Position numbers and translations under genes: made by a program | NCBI GenBank assembly: GCA_023459055.1 | Contig: JAEWVR010000026.1 | Coordinates: 62,001 to 126,000 of the forward strand | Origin: Fibrobacterota bacterium | GTDB lineage: Bacteria > Fibrobacterota > Chitinivibrionia > Chitinivibrionales > Chitinispirillaceae | Direction: 5' to 3' | Length of the DNA stretch: 64,000 bases | Notes under the pieces: model-generated | What the model saw: the letters and a program-made list of their open reading frames with translations, nothing else | Told to the model about the DNA's origin: nothing | Database searches by the model: none | In this document: in pieces, positions 26,015-34,532 of the stretch | Position numbering within the stretch: position 1 is the stretch's first letter | How the letters are laid out: each line of letters starts with the position of its first letter

Positions 26015-27087
26015 ATTTACATGATGTGTTGAATAAAAAAGAGTTTACAAAAGAAGATGTTGTTTTTCTGTTAAATCTCGAAAGTGTCGATGCAATTGAG
26101 ACCTTACGGGCTAAGGCTGAAGACCTGCTGTTGAGATTACGAGGCAATAAAGTTTATTTCAGGGGGCTTGTTGAATTCTCCAATATCTGTACCAGTGACT
26201 GTTACTACTGTGGAATACGAAAGAGCAATACCGCTGTAGAACGGTATCAGTTGTCAAAAGAACAGATTGTTGATGCAGCACTGTGGTGTGCAGGGCAGGG
26301 GTATGGATCAGTTGTACTGCAATCGGGTGAACGTACCGATTGCGCATTTGTTGATTCTGTTGTCGAGGTCGTCCGGGAGATAAAGAGACGTTCTGTTTCG
26401 AATGCTCTTCCTGAAGGAATCGGTATTACCCTTTGTGTTGGCGAGCAGACAGAAGAAACGTATCGTCGCTTTTATGATGCCGGTGCACATCGGTACCTTT
26501 TGCGTGTCGAGAGTACATCACCAGAGATTTTCCGTATGATTCATCCGGAGAAACAAAGTCTTGAGAATAGAATTAACTGTCTCAAAATATTAAAAAAAAT
26601 TGGATACAAAACGGGAACCGGTGTGATGATTGGAATTCCGGGCCAGACTGTACAGGATCTTGCAAATGACATACTGTTTTTTAAAGAGCTTGATGCTGAC
26701 ATGATCGGGATGGGGCCGTATATCGTTCATCGCCAAACGCCGATGGCAGTGTATGAAAATAATGTGTTTGCAAAGCATGACGAGATCTTCCGGATGTCCC
26801 TTAAGATGATCGCAGTGACACGTCTTGTTTTACGAAACGTGAATATAGCAGCGACAACAGCATTGCAATCAATGAAGCCTGACGGACGCGAGCAGGGACT
26901 TACGTTTGGTGCCAATGTGATAATGCCTCAATTGACACCTACAGAAGTTAGAAAAAACTATCTGCTGTATGAAAATAAACCGTGTCTTGATGAAAACGCA
27001 GAGCAGTGCAGGTCTTGTCTCACCGGCAGAATCGGATCGGTCGGCCGGGTTGTTGCAGTGAATGAGTGGGGTGACCGGCCTTTGTAA
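26011..27087 (+). CDS. hydE: [FeFe] hydrogenase maturase HydE (radical SAM)
   Basis: 358 aa, normal length. The radical SAM motif is NICTSDCYYCGIR near residues 58-70. Family features follow: LQSGE, ERYxxxYDAGAH-like region (RRFYDAGAHRYLLRVES) and the C-terminal GxNVIMPxLTP segment. The C-terminal Cys set (CLDENAEQCRSC) matches the accessory cluster region of HydE. HydE acts on the HydG organometallic product during assembly of the diiron subcluster. It is the last gene of the operon and ends 1 nt before a convergent gene. Confidence 0.95.
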   Translation: MNLHDVLNKKEFTKEDVVFLLNLESVDAIETLRAKAEDLLLRLRGNKVYFRGLVEFSNICTSDCYYCGIRKSNTAVERYQLSKEQIVDAALWCAGQGYGSVVLQSGERTDCAFVDSVVEVVREIKRRSVSNALPEGIGITLCVGEQTEETYRRFYDAGAHRYLLRVESTSPEIFRMIHPEKQSLENRINCLKILKKIGYKTGTGVMIGIPGQTVQDLANDILFFKELDADMIGMGPYIVHRQTPMAVYENNVFAKHDEIFRMSLKMIAVTRLVLRNVNIAATTALQSMKPDGREQGLTFGANVIMPQLTPTEVRKNYLLYENKPCLDENAEQCRSCLTGRIGSVGRVVAVNEWGDRPL

Positions 27088-27088
27088 G

Positions 27089-27463
27089 TTAAAACTGACC
27101 TGTTCGAAGTAATACAAGAGTACACGCCCGCAGCACGCTGATCCCGTTTTTTAATAACCGCTGTTCGGCATCATCAGATTCTGTACCAGGGTTCATGATA
27201 ACCCTTTTCGGTTTAATTCTGATAATATCATCAATGTAGTTTTTAAGGATTTCAGGATTTACATAAAGGGTAATTGTATCAACAGCTGATGTTGCAATGC
27301 TTTCAAGTGATGCAACAACGCTGCAGTCATCAATTGTTGCAAGTACCGGATGCACCGGAATTGGAGTGTGACCATACTCTTTAAGCATTTTAAAAGCTTT
27401 ATAGGAATACCTGTCAGGTTTGTTACTTGCACCGATAATAACAACTTTTTGATGTTCGTTCAT
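27089..27463 (-). CDS. CoA-binding domain protein (YccU-like)
   Basis: 124 aa from the ATG of MNEHQK, which has AAGGCGA upstream; the frame is open 16 codons further. The whole protein is one CoA_binding_2 Rossmann-type domain: VVIIGASNKPDRYSYKAF at the start, IPVHP, SVVASLESI, and IMNPGTESDDA in the C-terminal half. The domain is related to the N-terminus of succinyl-CoA ligases and binds CoA in the few studied members; physiological role unknown. It converges on hydE with only 1 nt between stop codons. Confidence 0.85.
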   Translation of the reverse strand: MNEHQKVVIIGASNKPDRYSYKAFKMLKEYGHTPIPVHPVLATIDDCSVVASLESIATSAVDTITLYVNPEILKNYIDDIIRIKPKRVIMNPGTESDDAEQRLLKNGISVLRACTLVLLRTGQF

Positions 27464-27751
27464 GTATTTCGCCTTTTTCGTGTTTGTTAATCTGAGTAAC
27501 AAGTGTATCATACGATTAGTTAAATGAGAAATATTTGAAACGCTCGTAGCTATCTACAAAATTCCTTATCAACATGTTAAATAATCAGTATTAAATTTGT
27601 CTCGCATTTTTTTAAATAAAAATTACTATGTAGTGGTTGGATTTGTTCATAGTAACAGATATTATTTATATTTAATTTAATTAATGGTGATATATTTGTC
27701 AAAATCGTATAGGATATCCAAAGATTGCTTTGTTGTTAAAAGGAGGTTTTA

Positions 27752-28099
27752 ATGCCGTTATTAAAAGTTCAATTGACAGAGGATTTGCCAGGTACAAAAA
27801 AAGAATCGATGCATAGCAGGTTGTGTGAGATTGTTTCCAATGTGTTTACGAAGCCAGCTCCTTACATAATGATAATAATAGAGAAGGCAGATATTTCTAT
27901 GGCTGGAAAATGTGGGAAAGCAGCATTCATTGAATTACGTAGTGTCGGTGCAATAACACAAAAGAACACTGCTGCATTTGCAGAAACGGTTACTCACTAT
28001 GTAACCAGCGAAACAGGAATACCGGCGGAAAAGATTTTTATAAATTTCAGTGATATTCCTGGTTCACTCTGGGCATGGAACGGGGCCACATTCGGCTGA
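27752..28099 (+). CDS. MIF-family tautomerase-like protein
   Basis: 115 aa, typical of the macrophage migration inhibitory factor family. Met1 is followed by the catalytic Pro2 (MPLLKVQ). Further family positions are PAPYIMIIIE (normally the P-x-x-Y/V-M region near residue 35) and the C-terminal pattern NFSDIPGSLWAWNGATFG. Bacterial members are tautomerases of unclear substrate and function as trimers. AAAGGAGG gives a strong ribosome-binding site. It stands alone after an AT-rich 240-nt promoter region and converges on the YdcF-type gene. Confidence 0.88.
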   Translation: MPLLKVQLTEDLPGTKKESMHSRLCEIVSNVFTKPAPYIMIIIEKADISMAGKCGKAAFIELRSVGAITQKNTAAFAETVTHYVTSETGIPAEKIFINFSDIPGSLWAWNGATFG

Positions 28100-28154
28100 A
28101 CTATCACTGGTGCATCAGTCTAGCAGTATGAACGTTCAGTCATGACTGTCAGGG

Positions 28155-28769
28155 TTATTTGAACAGCTTGAAATAGATTATTTTAAGGATTTCAGATGAA
28201 ACTACTTCATAAACAGGTGAGTTCCACCATGTTTTAAACATGGTACTTGTCCAATTGTATTTGTCAAGAGGGACCGGCAGATAATAAAGGTCGATCTCAT
28301 TGGATTTGATTGCCTTTTTAGTCATCATTTTGATTCTACGCATATGGTACGGCCCTGAAACAAGTCCTATTTGTAAAGATTTTCGGCGTTCTTTGAGAAG
28401 ATTTTTTCCAGAGAGATGGAGATACTCTTTAAGAGCCAGTACCTCAGAAAATGTATTTTTACATGTATCAACAACAGTTACTCTTGACATATCAAAACTA
28501 TCTCTGCGAAGAATTCTTACGTAACCATCCTTGTAGTCACTTAACAGCCAGTGAGTCTCGGGAAATTGTTTTAAAAGTTCCTCAGAATAATGATTTCGTG
28601 CATTTTCGCCCGCAAAAGTAAATATTAAATCAAGTTCTTCTGGAAGTGGATCATTTACAAGAAGATATGTACCGGCATTACGCAGTAACATAATTGTTGC
28701 AAGCACAAGTAACACAGTCAGAAGCAGTACGATTGTCCGCTTTGAATATTTTTTTGTTAAGTATTTCAG
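28155..28769 (-). CDS. YdcF/DUF218 family protein, likely CTG start
   Basis: About 204 aa. The DUF218 fold shows FTFAGENARNHYSEELL, the conserved DTCKNTFSEVLAL and IGLVSGPYHMRR. Related ElyC/SanA/YdcF proteins act at the inner membrane in envelope metabolism. The first ATG or GTG in frame cuts into the membrane helix. Extending 18 codons upstream to a CTG adds KYLTKKYSKR and completes an N-terminal anchor (TIVLLLTVLLVLATIMLL). That CTG has a perfect AGGAG 7 nt upstream, and no ATG, GTG or TTG lies between. The GTG at 28715 is the fallback start. Confidence 0.75.
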   Translation of the reverse strand: MKYLTKKYSKRTIVLLLTVLLVLATIMLLRNAGTYLLVNDPLPEELDLIFTFAGENARNHYSEELLKQFPETHWLLSDYKDGYVRILRRDSFDMSRVTVVDTCKNTFSEVLALKEYLHLSGKNLLKERRKSLQIGLVSGPYHMRRIKMMTKKAIKSNEIDLYYLPVPLDKYNWTSTMFKTWWNSPVYEVVSSEILKIIYFKLFK

Positions 28770-28883
28770 AGTAACACTCCTGTTTTACTCAAAGCCAGTT
28801 GTTTGAAAACCAACCACTTTATAAATATCAAGAGTACAGTACCATTTTGGAGTGGCTGGTAATAGTAATAATCAACCGGTTAT

Positions 28884-29561
28884 CTATTCCTGTGATCCGT
28901 ATAGTTTTCTGTATTCGTGAATCCTTTCAAGAATATCATTATTGAGGACCACCGTGCCATCAATTTCCCTGTTATGAAGATGTTCAATAATTTCAGCAAG
29001 TGATACAATAGAAAATGCAGGAATATTGAATTCGTCCTTAAGCTCTGACAGCGCACCTTTTGTTCCGGTTCCTCGTTCCATTCTGTCAACAGATACAACA
29101 AGTCCTGCGATGGTGACATCCGCGATTGATTTAAGCATTGGAATCGATTCGCGCACTGACGTTCCCGCGGTAGTCACATCCTCAATGATAAGAACCTTGT
29201 CACCATTTTTTAATTTATGCCCGATGAGTGTACCACCCTCACCATGATCTTTTGCCTCTTTTCTGTTAAAGCAAAAAGCTACATCCTGATTAAATTTCTC
29301 AGAGAGGATCATTGATGTTGACACTGCAAGAGGAATACCTTTGTAGGCAGGTCCGAAAAGTACATTGAATTGTAGACCAGGATTATTTATCACGGCTTCC
29401 GCATAGTATTGACCAAGTTTGACAAGCTGTGCACCAGTCTTGTAATTACCGGTATTGATAAAAAATGGTGTTTTTCTGCCGCTTTTTGTTACAAAATCAC
29501 CAAATGTCAGTACGCCGCTTCTCACCATAAATTCAATAAATTGTTGTTTGTACTGGAGCAT
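28884..29561 (-). CDS. pyrE: Orotate phosphoribosyltransferase
   Basis: 225 aa, the usual size. The N-terminal FxLxSGxxTPFFINTG-like segment (FGDFVTKSGRKTPFFIN), GPAYKGIPLA, the RKEAKDHGEGG loop and the PRPP-binding motif VLIIEDVTTAGTS are all present. The enzyme makes orotidine 5'-phosphate in pyrimidine synthesis. AAAGGA precedes the ATG. It follows the metal-dependent hydrolase gene by 17 nt on the same strand, so the two form a small operon. Confidence 0.95.
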   Translation of the reverse strand: MLQYKQQFIEFMVRSGVLTFGDFVTKSGRKTPFFINTGNYKTGAQLVKLGQYYAEAVINNPGLQFNVLFGPAYKGIPLAVSTSMILSEKFNQDVAFCFNRKEAKDHGEGGTLIGHKLKNGDKVLIIEDVTTAGTSVRESIPMLKSIADVTIAGLVVSVDRMERGTGTKGALSELKDEFNIPAFSIVSLAEIIEHLHNREIDGTVVLNNDILERIHEYRKLYGSQE

Positions 29562-29578
29562 TGTATAGTCCTTTCCTC

Positions 29579-30373
29579 TTAGTTAAGTTCGATTGAGAGA
29601 CCATCATATGAGAATGTCATCCACGAGTCAAGGTTGACAGAGTCGTACTCATAATGGATGTCATGGCACATGTGGATAAAATAGCATTTTTCGGGTGCAA
29701 TTTTCCGCGCAAGAGATGTACTTTCAGCAATTGTGAGATGTGTCGAATGCAGTGGTGATCCTCTAAGACAATTCAATATCAGCATCTTTACACCTACGAT
29801 TTTTGTCAACTCGCTATCGGAGATGCTTTTAATATCGGGGATATATGCAAGATCACCAATTCGAAATCCCAGTGCACCATCAAGTGACCCATGATTCACA
29901 CTGATTGGTGTAATGTCAAGACCACAGAGTTTTATTGTGTTTGCAATTTCAGAAAGTGCAATATTCGGTATACCACCACCGACACATACAGCCGGATCAA
30001 ATATATAACGGTATGACTGTCGTACCGATTCAATTGTTTCAGATGATCCATAAAGTGTCAATGTTTTATCTGTTGTATATGACCGTATATCTGGAATGCC
30101 GCCTATATGGTCAGAGTGACTATGTGTCAAAAGAACCGCATCAACGCTTTTAATAGATTCTCTGAGCATTTGATACCTGAAATCAGCAGAGACATCAACA
30201 AGAAGAGTGCTATTGTTGTTTTGTATGAGTATGGACGAACGGGTACGCCGGTGCTTTTTGTCATATAGAGATGATCTGCAAACGTCATTTGGACAATGTG
30301 CATAATTGGTACGCATGCAATCAATTGATGGCACTCCGTGTGATGTTCCAGTTCCAAGAAATGTAATATTCAT
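29579..30373 (-). CDS. PhnP-like MBL-fold metal-dependent hydrolase
   Basis: 264 aa. The N-terminus FLGTGTSHGVPSIDC and the metal-binding THSHSDHIGG motif are typical of PhnP/RNase Z-like phosphodiesterases of the metallo-beta-lactamase fold. Later ligands are visible in SVNHGSLDG, IPDIKSIS and FIHMCHDIHY. PhnP acts on cyclic phosphate diesters; this substrate is unknown. It precedes pyrE in a two-gene unit and is divergent from the GH16 gene, with 239 nt between. Confidence 0.85.
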   Translation of the reverse strand: MNITFLGTGTSHGVPSIDCMRTNYAHCPNDVCRSSLYDKKHRRTRSSILIQNNNSTLLVDVSADFRYQMLRESIKSVDAVLLTHSHSDHIGGIPDIRSYTTDKTLTLYGSSETIESVRQSYRYIFDPAVCVGGGIPNIALSEIANTIKLCGLDITPISVNHGSLDGALGFRIGDLAYIPDIKSISDSELTKIVGVKMLILNCLRGSPLHSTHLTIAESTSLARKIAPEKCYFIHMCHDIHYEYDSVNLDSWMTFSYDGLSIELN

Positions 30374-30612
30374 AATAATCAGTATACAATTAAACGTTGG
30401 TTAAAAACCTGCAAGTTAGTATAAACGCTATTCCTGTTTCAGGTTAAAATACGTTTTGAGCAGTGATTTTCCCTAAAAAATTATCGTTGACCCGAATGGC
30501 GTATTCGTGAAAGCCTGTTATTTTGACTGTATATTATTTGTCATGGTTCACAGAGAGTCTATCAGGTAATGCAACACTGATAATGTAATGATTTATTCGA
30601 TGGGAAGCTGTA

Positions 30613-31758
30613 ATGATACATTGTGCAGGAATACTGGCTGGAGTAATAGTGTTTTCTGGTATACTGTCTGCTCAAACTGTTGATCCGACCAAGCCGGATG
30701 AAGGTACCCCACCAAAAATCGATGGAATGACACTGGTCTGGAATGATGAATTCAGTAAAGACGGGAAACCTGATGCTGCTAATTGGCGCTATGAAACCGG
30801 GTTTGTGCGTAACCAGGAGCTTCAGTGGTATCAGTCAGATAATGCATCAGTCAAAAACGGGCTTCTTGTGATTGAGGGTAGAAAACAACAGGTTCCAAAT
30901 CCCAATTATGTATCGGGAAGTACTGATTGGAAGAAAAATCGTCAGTACGCGCAGTATACCTCTTCGAGCATTAACAGCAGTGGATTAAAGACCTGGAAAT
31001 TTGGACGTTTTGATATACGTGCAAGGATAAATACTCAGAAAGGGAGCTGGCCTGCAATCTGGACACTCGGTGTAAGTGGTGAGTGGCCATCAAATGGTGA
31101 AATCGATATTCTTGAGTTCTATCAGATTGGCGGAGTTCCAGGTATCCTTGCCAATTTTGCATGGGGCACGACAACCCGGTGGGAAGCAAAGTGGGATGGA
31201 GTAAATAAACCACTTTCGTACTTTGTAAATAAAGACGCAAAGTGGGTTGATAAATTTCATATATGGACAATGGATTGGGGCAGGGATACGATCAGGCTGC
31301 TGCTTGATGGTGAATTGATGAATGAGGCACTTGTAAAGAATATGGCTAATCCGGATGGCAGTAATCCATTCTTACAAAACCATTATCTACTCCTGAATCT
31401 TGCCCTTGGCGCAAATGGAGGTGACCCGTCAGGTTCAACATTTCCGATCCTGTATGAAGTTGATTATGTGAGAGTATATCAGAAAACCGTAAGCGCAATT
31501 CCAGGATGTGCTGCAGCGATACCTGCAAAGGGCATAACATTTGATCAATCAAGCAGAATGCTGCTTTTCAATGGAAATGTATCAGGCGGAACAAGTGTCG
31601 CTTCAATTTACAGTATGAATGGAATACTTGTTCAAAGAAAAGTTCTGCGAAAAACAAATTCACAAAGATATGGCACTGTATTGGCTGTTCTTCCGGCCGG
31701 AGTATACGCAGTTAATATCGGTGATGGATTGTTTGTTGACCAACTACTGGTAAAATAG
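30613..31758 (+). CDS. Secreted GH16 beta-glucanase with C-terminal sorting-like domain
   Basis: 381 aa. A signal peptide (ILAGVIVFSGILSAQ) is followed by a GH16 catalytic domain, about residues 35-300: LVWNDEFSKDGKPDAANW, FGRFDIRARI, WPAIWTLG and the active-site signature GEIDILEF with E163, D165 and E168. The layout fits laminarinase-type endo-beta-1,3-glucanases. The last 80 residues (SSRMLLFNGNV...YSMNGIL...LPAGVYAVNI) resemble Por/T9SS-like C-terminal sorting domains. Substrate preference is not decided by sequence. Confidence 0.92.
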   Translation: MIHCAGILAGVIVFSGILSAQTVDPTKPDEGTPPKIDGMTLVWNDEFSKDGKPDAANWRYETGFVRNQELQWYQSDNASVKNGLLVIEGRKQQVPNPNYVSGSTDWKKNRQYAQYTSSSINSSGLKTWKFGRFDIRARINTQKGSWPAIWTLGVSGEWPSNGEIDILEFYQIGGVPGILANFAWGTTTRWEAKWDGVNKPLSYFVNKDAKWVDKFHIWTMDWGRDTIRLLLDGELMNEALVKNMANPDGSNPFLQNHYLLLNLALGANGGDPSGSTFPILYEVDYVRVYQKTVSAIPGCAAAIPAKGITFDQSSRMLLFNGNVSGGTSVASIYSMNGILVQRKVLRKTNSQRYGTVLAVLPAGVYAVNIGDGLFVDQLLVK

Positions 31759-31910
31759 ATGTGGATTGCTACGCTTTTGGTGCTCAGAATACTCTGAATG
31801 ATATGTTGTTTTTGTAAAGAAAATCAGCAATCTTCACCTATGCGAATCAACAATTTCATCACTGGATTATAAGAAGAACAATCGCTTTAATACCTTTTGC
31901 ATTCAAGAAA

Positions 31911-32183
31911 TTATGCATGTATATGTACATGTTCTGGTGTTACAAACATCAACAGATCCCACCACTTTTTTACTTCTTTGACCATCTCTGCCTGATCCTC
32001 GGTCTGGCAGTTAACAAGAATATTTCTATAAGCTTCATCAAGTTCTGCATAGGTAAATTCATAACAGACCTCTTTAAGTATTGCTTTAATCTCCACCCTT
32101 GATTCTGCTCTGTTGAGATACCCTCTGAGTGAGTCATTTTCAATGATTTCACATAAGAACTTTCTTGCATCACATATCGGCAT
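31911..32183 (-). CDS. Nif11-domain small protein
   Basis: 90 aa. The pattern ARKFLCEIIENDSLRGYL..IKAILKEVCYEFTYAELDEAYRNIL matches the Nif11 domain, known from a nitrogen-fixation-linked protein and from leader regions of some ribosomally made peptides. There is no Gly-Gly cleavage site followed by a core peptide, and no modification enzyme nearby, so I do not call it a peptide precursor. AGGAAAG lies 7 nt before the ATG. It stands alone between longer gene-free stretches. Confidence 0.7.
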   Translation of the reverse strand: MPICDARKFLCEIIENDSLRGYLNRAESRVEIKAILKEVCYEFTYAELDEAYRNILVNCQTEDQAEMVKEVKKWWDLLMFVTPEHVHIHA

Positions 32184-32974
32184 AATGGTCTTTCCTGTTG
32201 ATATTTGATGTTTCTATCCTTATATCAGAGATACACCAGATTAATCTGAATGATAGATAAATTCAGTGCATCTCTGATTTTTAATAAATTCGAGTTCTCT
32301 AAAAAACTGTGTGCCGGGGTTAAGTATCCTGTTGCTGATTTGTATGTTTTGCAAACCTCTACGATCACGAAAGTTGTTTACAGAATTATTACTCGTTTTA
32401 ACAACATTAGTAACAAATTCTGTGCCATTTATTTAGTAACAGCTGTATTTTCTGTGACAGTAACAATAAATATAAGCAGGAAAGGAAAATAATGCCTGTT
32501 TCTTATAAATTTTATTGAAAAAAGTAATGAAAAAAGTGTTTATTCGTTTAAATGTCATTACTAAACATTTTTAAAAATTTTTTATTGATTTAATCCATAG
32601 TGTAATCAATGGAATAAATAGTTTCTGATGATACAAAACAGTATCAATACTACACTGATTCTACTAAAAAGTGTTATTGTAAAAAAACCGAAAAATTTGC
32701 CAACAGGAGTATTTTCGTACAAAAAAAAAGTAATGTTGACAAAAAAACACTTGAAGGCATGTACTTGATTTCATGACATTTATTGTTACAAAAAGTAGGA
32801 TAAGTTCCATTGTAAGGCCAAATTCTATATGTTTAATCAAAAGTTGTATCAGGCACGTATACCGTGTCCGGTTATTCTGACATGATGCCTTCAGTCGATC
32901 AATCAGTTGCACTATAATAATGGGGCTGTAATTATTTTTAACCAATCAAATAATAATCTTAGTGAAAGTGAACA
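32184..32974. other. AT-rich gene-free interval
   Basis: Almost 800 nt of AT-rich sequence with no open frame that has both a ribosome-binding site and protein-like composition; frames of 80 and 93 codons at 32250 (plus) and 32945 (minus) look like chance. No tRNA, direct repeat array or long palindrome was seen. The right end should contain the promoter of the following gene. Confidence 0.55.
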
Positions 32975-33622
32975 ATGTCCAATACTATTATAACAATAAT
33001 TCTCTCTTTTAATGTAATTCTACTGGTTCTTTTTTTTGTAATGAAACTGCATAACAGCATGATTAAGCGGGCATCAGATAATCTCAAACGCTATGAGGAT
33101 GAAGAGCAAAAGGGGCTGCTTGCGGATGGCGATATGGAAAAAATCAGGCATGTTCTGTCAAATAGAACCGTTCCTGCTGAGTATAGAAACCGGGCAACTG
33201 CGTTGATCGAAACACCGCATTGCCAACTTACCGTTGTCCAGAAATCGGTATTGGACAAAAAAACAAAGGTGGTTGGTGTGATTTTAGAGACGAAACGCCA
33301 TAAGGGACTGTTGAATTTGAGTCCGCTTCAGCTGCTTGATAATACAGGTGAGAAAACATTCTGTGTCCGCAATGATAATGAAAAATTAATTGGATTTTTT
33401 ACACCGTATCATGTGATCGTTGTCAATCTTGAAACGTTTCAGTGTACGCAAACTATTGAAAGTGATGACTGTGAGCATGGTAAGGAGATTAATGTCGTGG
33501 AGTATACTAAAGATGGCATTTCGGTAAAGCATAAAACACTGAAAGTACATCCATTCATGGATGCACCGGAATTTATTGCTGAATATTATTTAAGGGAGTT
33601 TAAGGGGGGCTTTCAGGCATGA
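32975..33622 (+). CDS. Single-TM protein of unknown function, coupled to a DUF2007 gene
   Basis: 215 aa. An N-terminal membrane helix (IITIILSFNVILLVLFFVMKL) is followed by a charged helical segment (RYEDEEQKGLLADGDMEKI) and a beta-rich cytosolic part. I recognise no family. The stop codon overlaps the start of the next gene (ATGA), implying translational coupling. A role with that DUF2007 protein is the only functional hint. Confidence 0.7.
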   Translation: MSNTIITIILSFNVILLVLFFVMKLHNSMIKRASDNLKRYEDEEQKGLLADGDMEKIRHVLSNRTVPAEYRNRATALIETPHCQLTVVQKSVLDKKTKVVGVILETKRHKGLLNLSPLQLLDNTGEKTFCVRNDNEKLIGFFTPYHVIVVNLETFQCTQTIESDDCEHGKEINVVEYTKDGISVKHKTLKVHPFMDAPEFIAEYYLREFKGGFQA

Positions 33623-33870
33623 ATTACGAAATGATTGAAATAGGAATGTTTGATGATTTCTTTGCGGCTACAATGGCAAAAGAGATTCTGGAGTCGAACG
33701 GTATTCACAGTATCATATCAAATAGTAACATGAGTATTATTGAGATACAGCCTGGTGCAAAGATTAACCTTACAATAAACAAGGCAGATCAGGAGCGTGC
33801 AATAGTGGTACTTGAATCATTTTTCAGTAGTAATAAATCATCAGCAGATACAGATCAACTGGATGATTGA
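33619..33870 (+). CDS. DUF2007-type putative signal-transducing protein
   Basis: 83 aa. The sequence follows the DUF2007 pattern: a first strand and helix with MFDDFFAATMAKEILESNGIHS, a middle strand IIEIQPGAKINLTINKADQERA and a final helix IVVLESFF. The family has an ACT/PII-like fold and no settled function. It overlaps the preceding single-TM gene by 4 nt, so the two proteins probably act together. The 15.9-kb gene may contain a related domain. Confidence 0.75.
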   Translation: MNYEMIEIGMFDDFFAATMAKEILESNGIHSIISNSNMSIIEIQPGAKINLTINKADQERAIVVLESFFSSNKSSADTDQLDD

Positions 33871-34532
33871 TCAAAATTTGATTTTTTGGATGATTTCAAA
33901 ACGTTTGTTCTGATAGATTATTCACACTTGCAGCTGCATGTACAACAACAAAAAGGCTGAATCCAATTTAAGAAAAATGCAGCAATTTAAAAAAAGTTAA
34001 AAAACGAAACTTTTTTTTGAACCGATTTCGTTTTGATGTGCACTAAAGTATTGAGTTCGGGTAAATTTGGATACTCACATTGTCCTCAACCCGGACACTC
34101 CCCCTCTGAAATGCGGAGTCGGGACATAGAAGTTACTACCCTGTGCCTGTCCCTTTGGAAATCTACTTCTATGTCCCTCAACTGCCGCTTTTTTATTCTT
34201 CAGTATCATTCTCTGCGTGAATATATATACAAGAAAAAAAAGTATAGTGGAAGATAGTATTGTTTGTTGATGCTTTTTGAGGTATATTTTATAGGATTGG
34301 CATTAACTACTTGTGTAAACGGTTATTTATAGGGGCAATCAACGTTTTACACAATAACGTAACGTAGAGTTTACTAAAAGCCGTAAATCCTGTTAATGGT
34401 TTGTTTTGGGATAAAAAAGATTTTACGTATACATTCATAGTACTGTTATGATTATGTAAGAAAAATATCTCTTGTAATCAGCTCTGATCATTGATTCTGA
34501 ATACATGTCAAATAACGGCAGATTGAAATAAT
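33871..34532. other. Gene-free interval upstream of the LacI-SpoIIE fusion gene
   Basis: No credible gene; a 74-codon frame from 34033 runs through a palindromic repeat and has non-protein-like composition. The interval contains the 13-bp inverted repeat listed separately and AT-rich sequence on its right side that should contain the promoter of the next gene. Confidence 0.55.
34121..34177. repeat. Inverted repeat with GGGACATAGAAGT arms
   Basis: GGGACATAGAAGT (34121-34133) is perfectly inverted at 34165-34177 around 31 nt that contain a further TGTCCC motif. The flanks (CCCCCTCTGAAATGCGGAGTC) are GC-richer than their surroundings. It is either a REP-like mobile repeat or the remnant of an insertion. 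There is no T-tract, so a terminator role is less likely. Confidence 0.65.

Noticed and set aside
31911..32183. RiPP precursor for the Nif11 protein
   Set aside because: No leader-core junction and no modification enzyme or transporter gene is visible nearby.
32250..32492. 80-codon plus-strand frame in the AT-rich spacer
   Set aside because: No ribosome-binding site and no family pattern; length is within what AT-poor-stop chance frames reach here.
34033..34257. 74-codon plus-strand frame
   Set aside because: It runs through the inverted repeat, lacks a ribosome-binding site and has the composition of translated repeat DNA.
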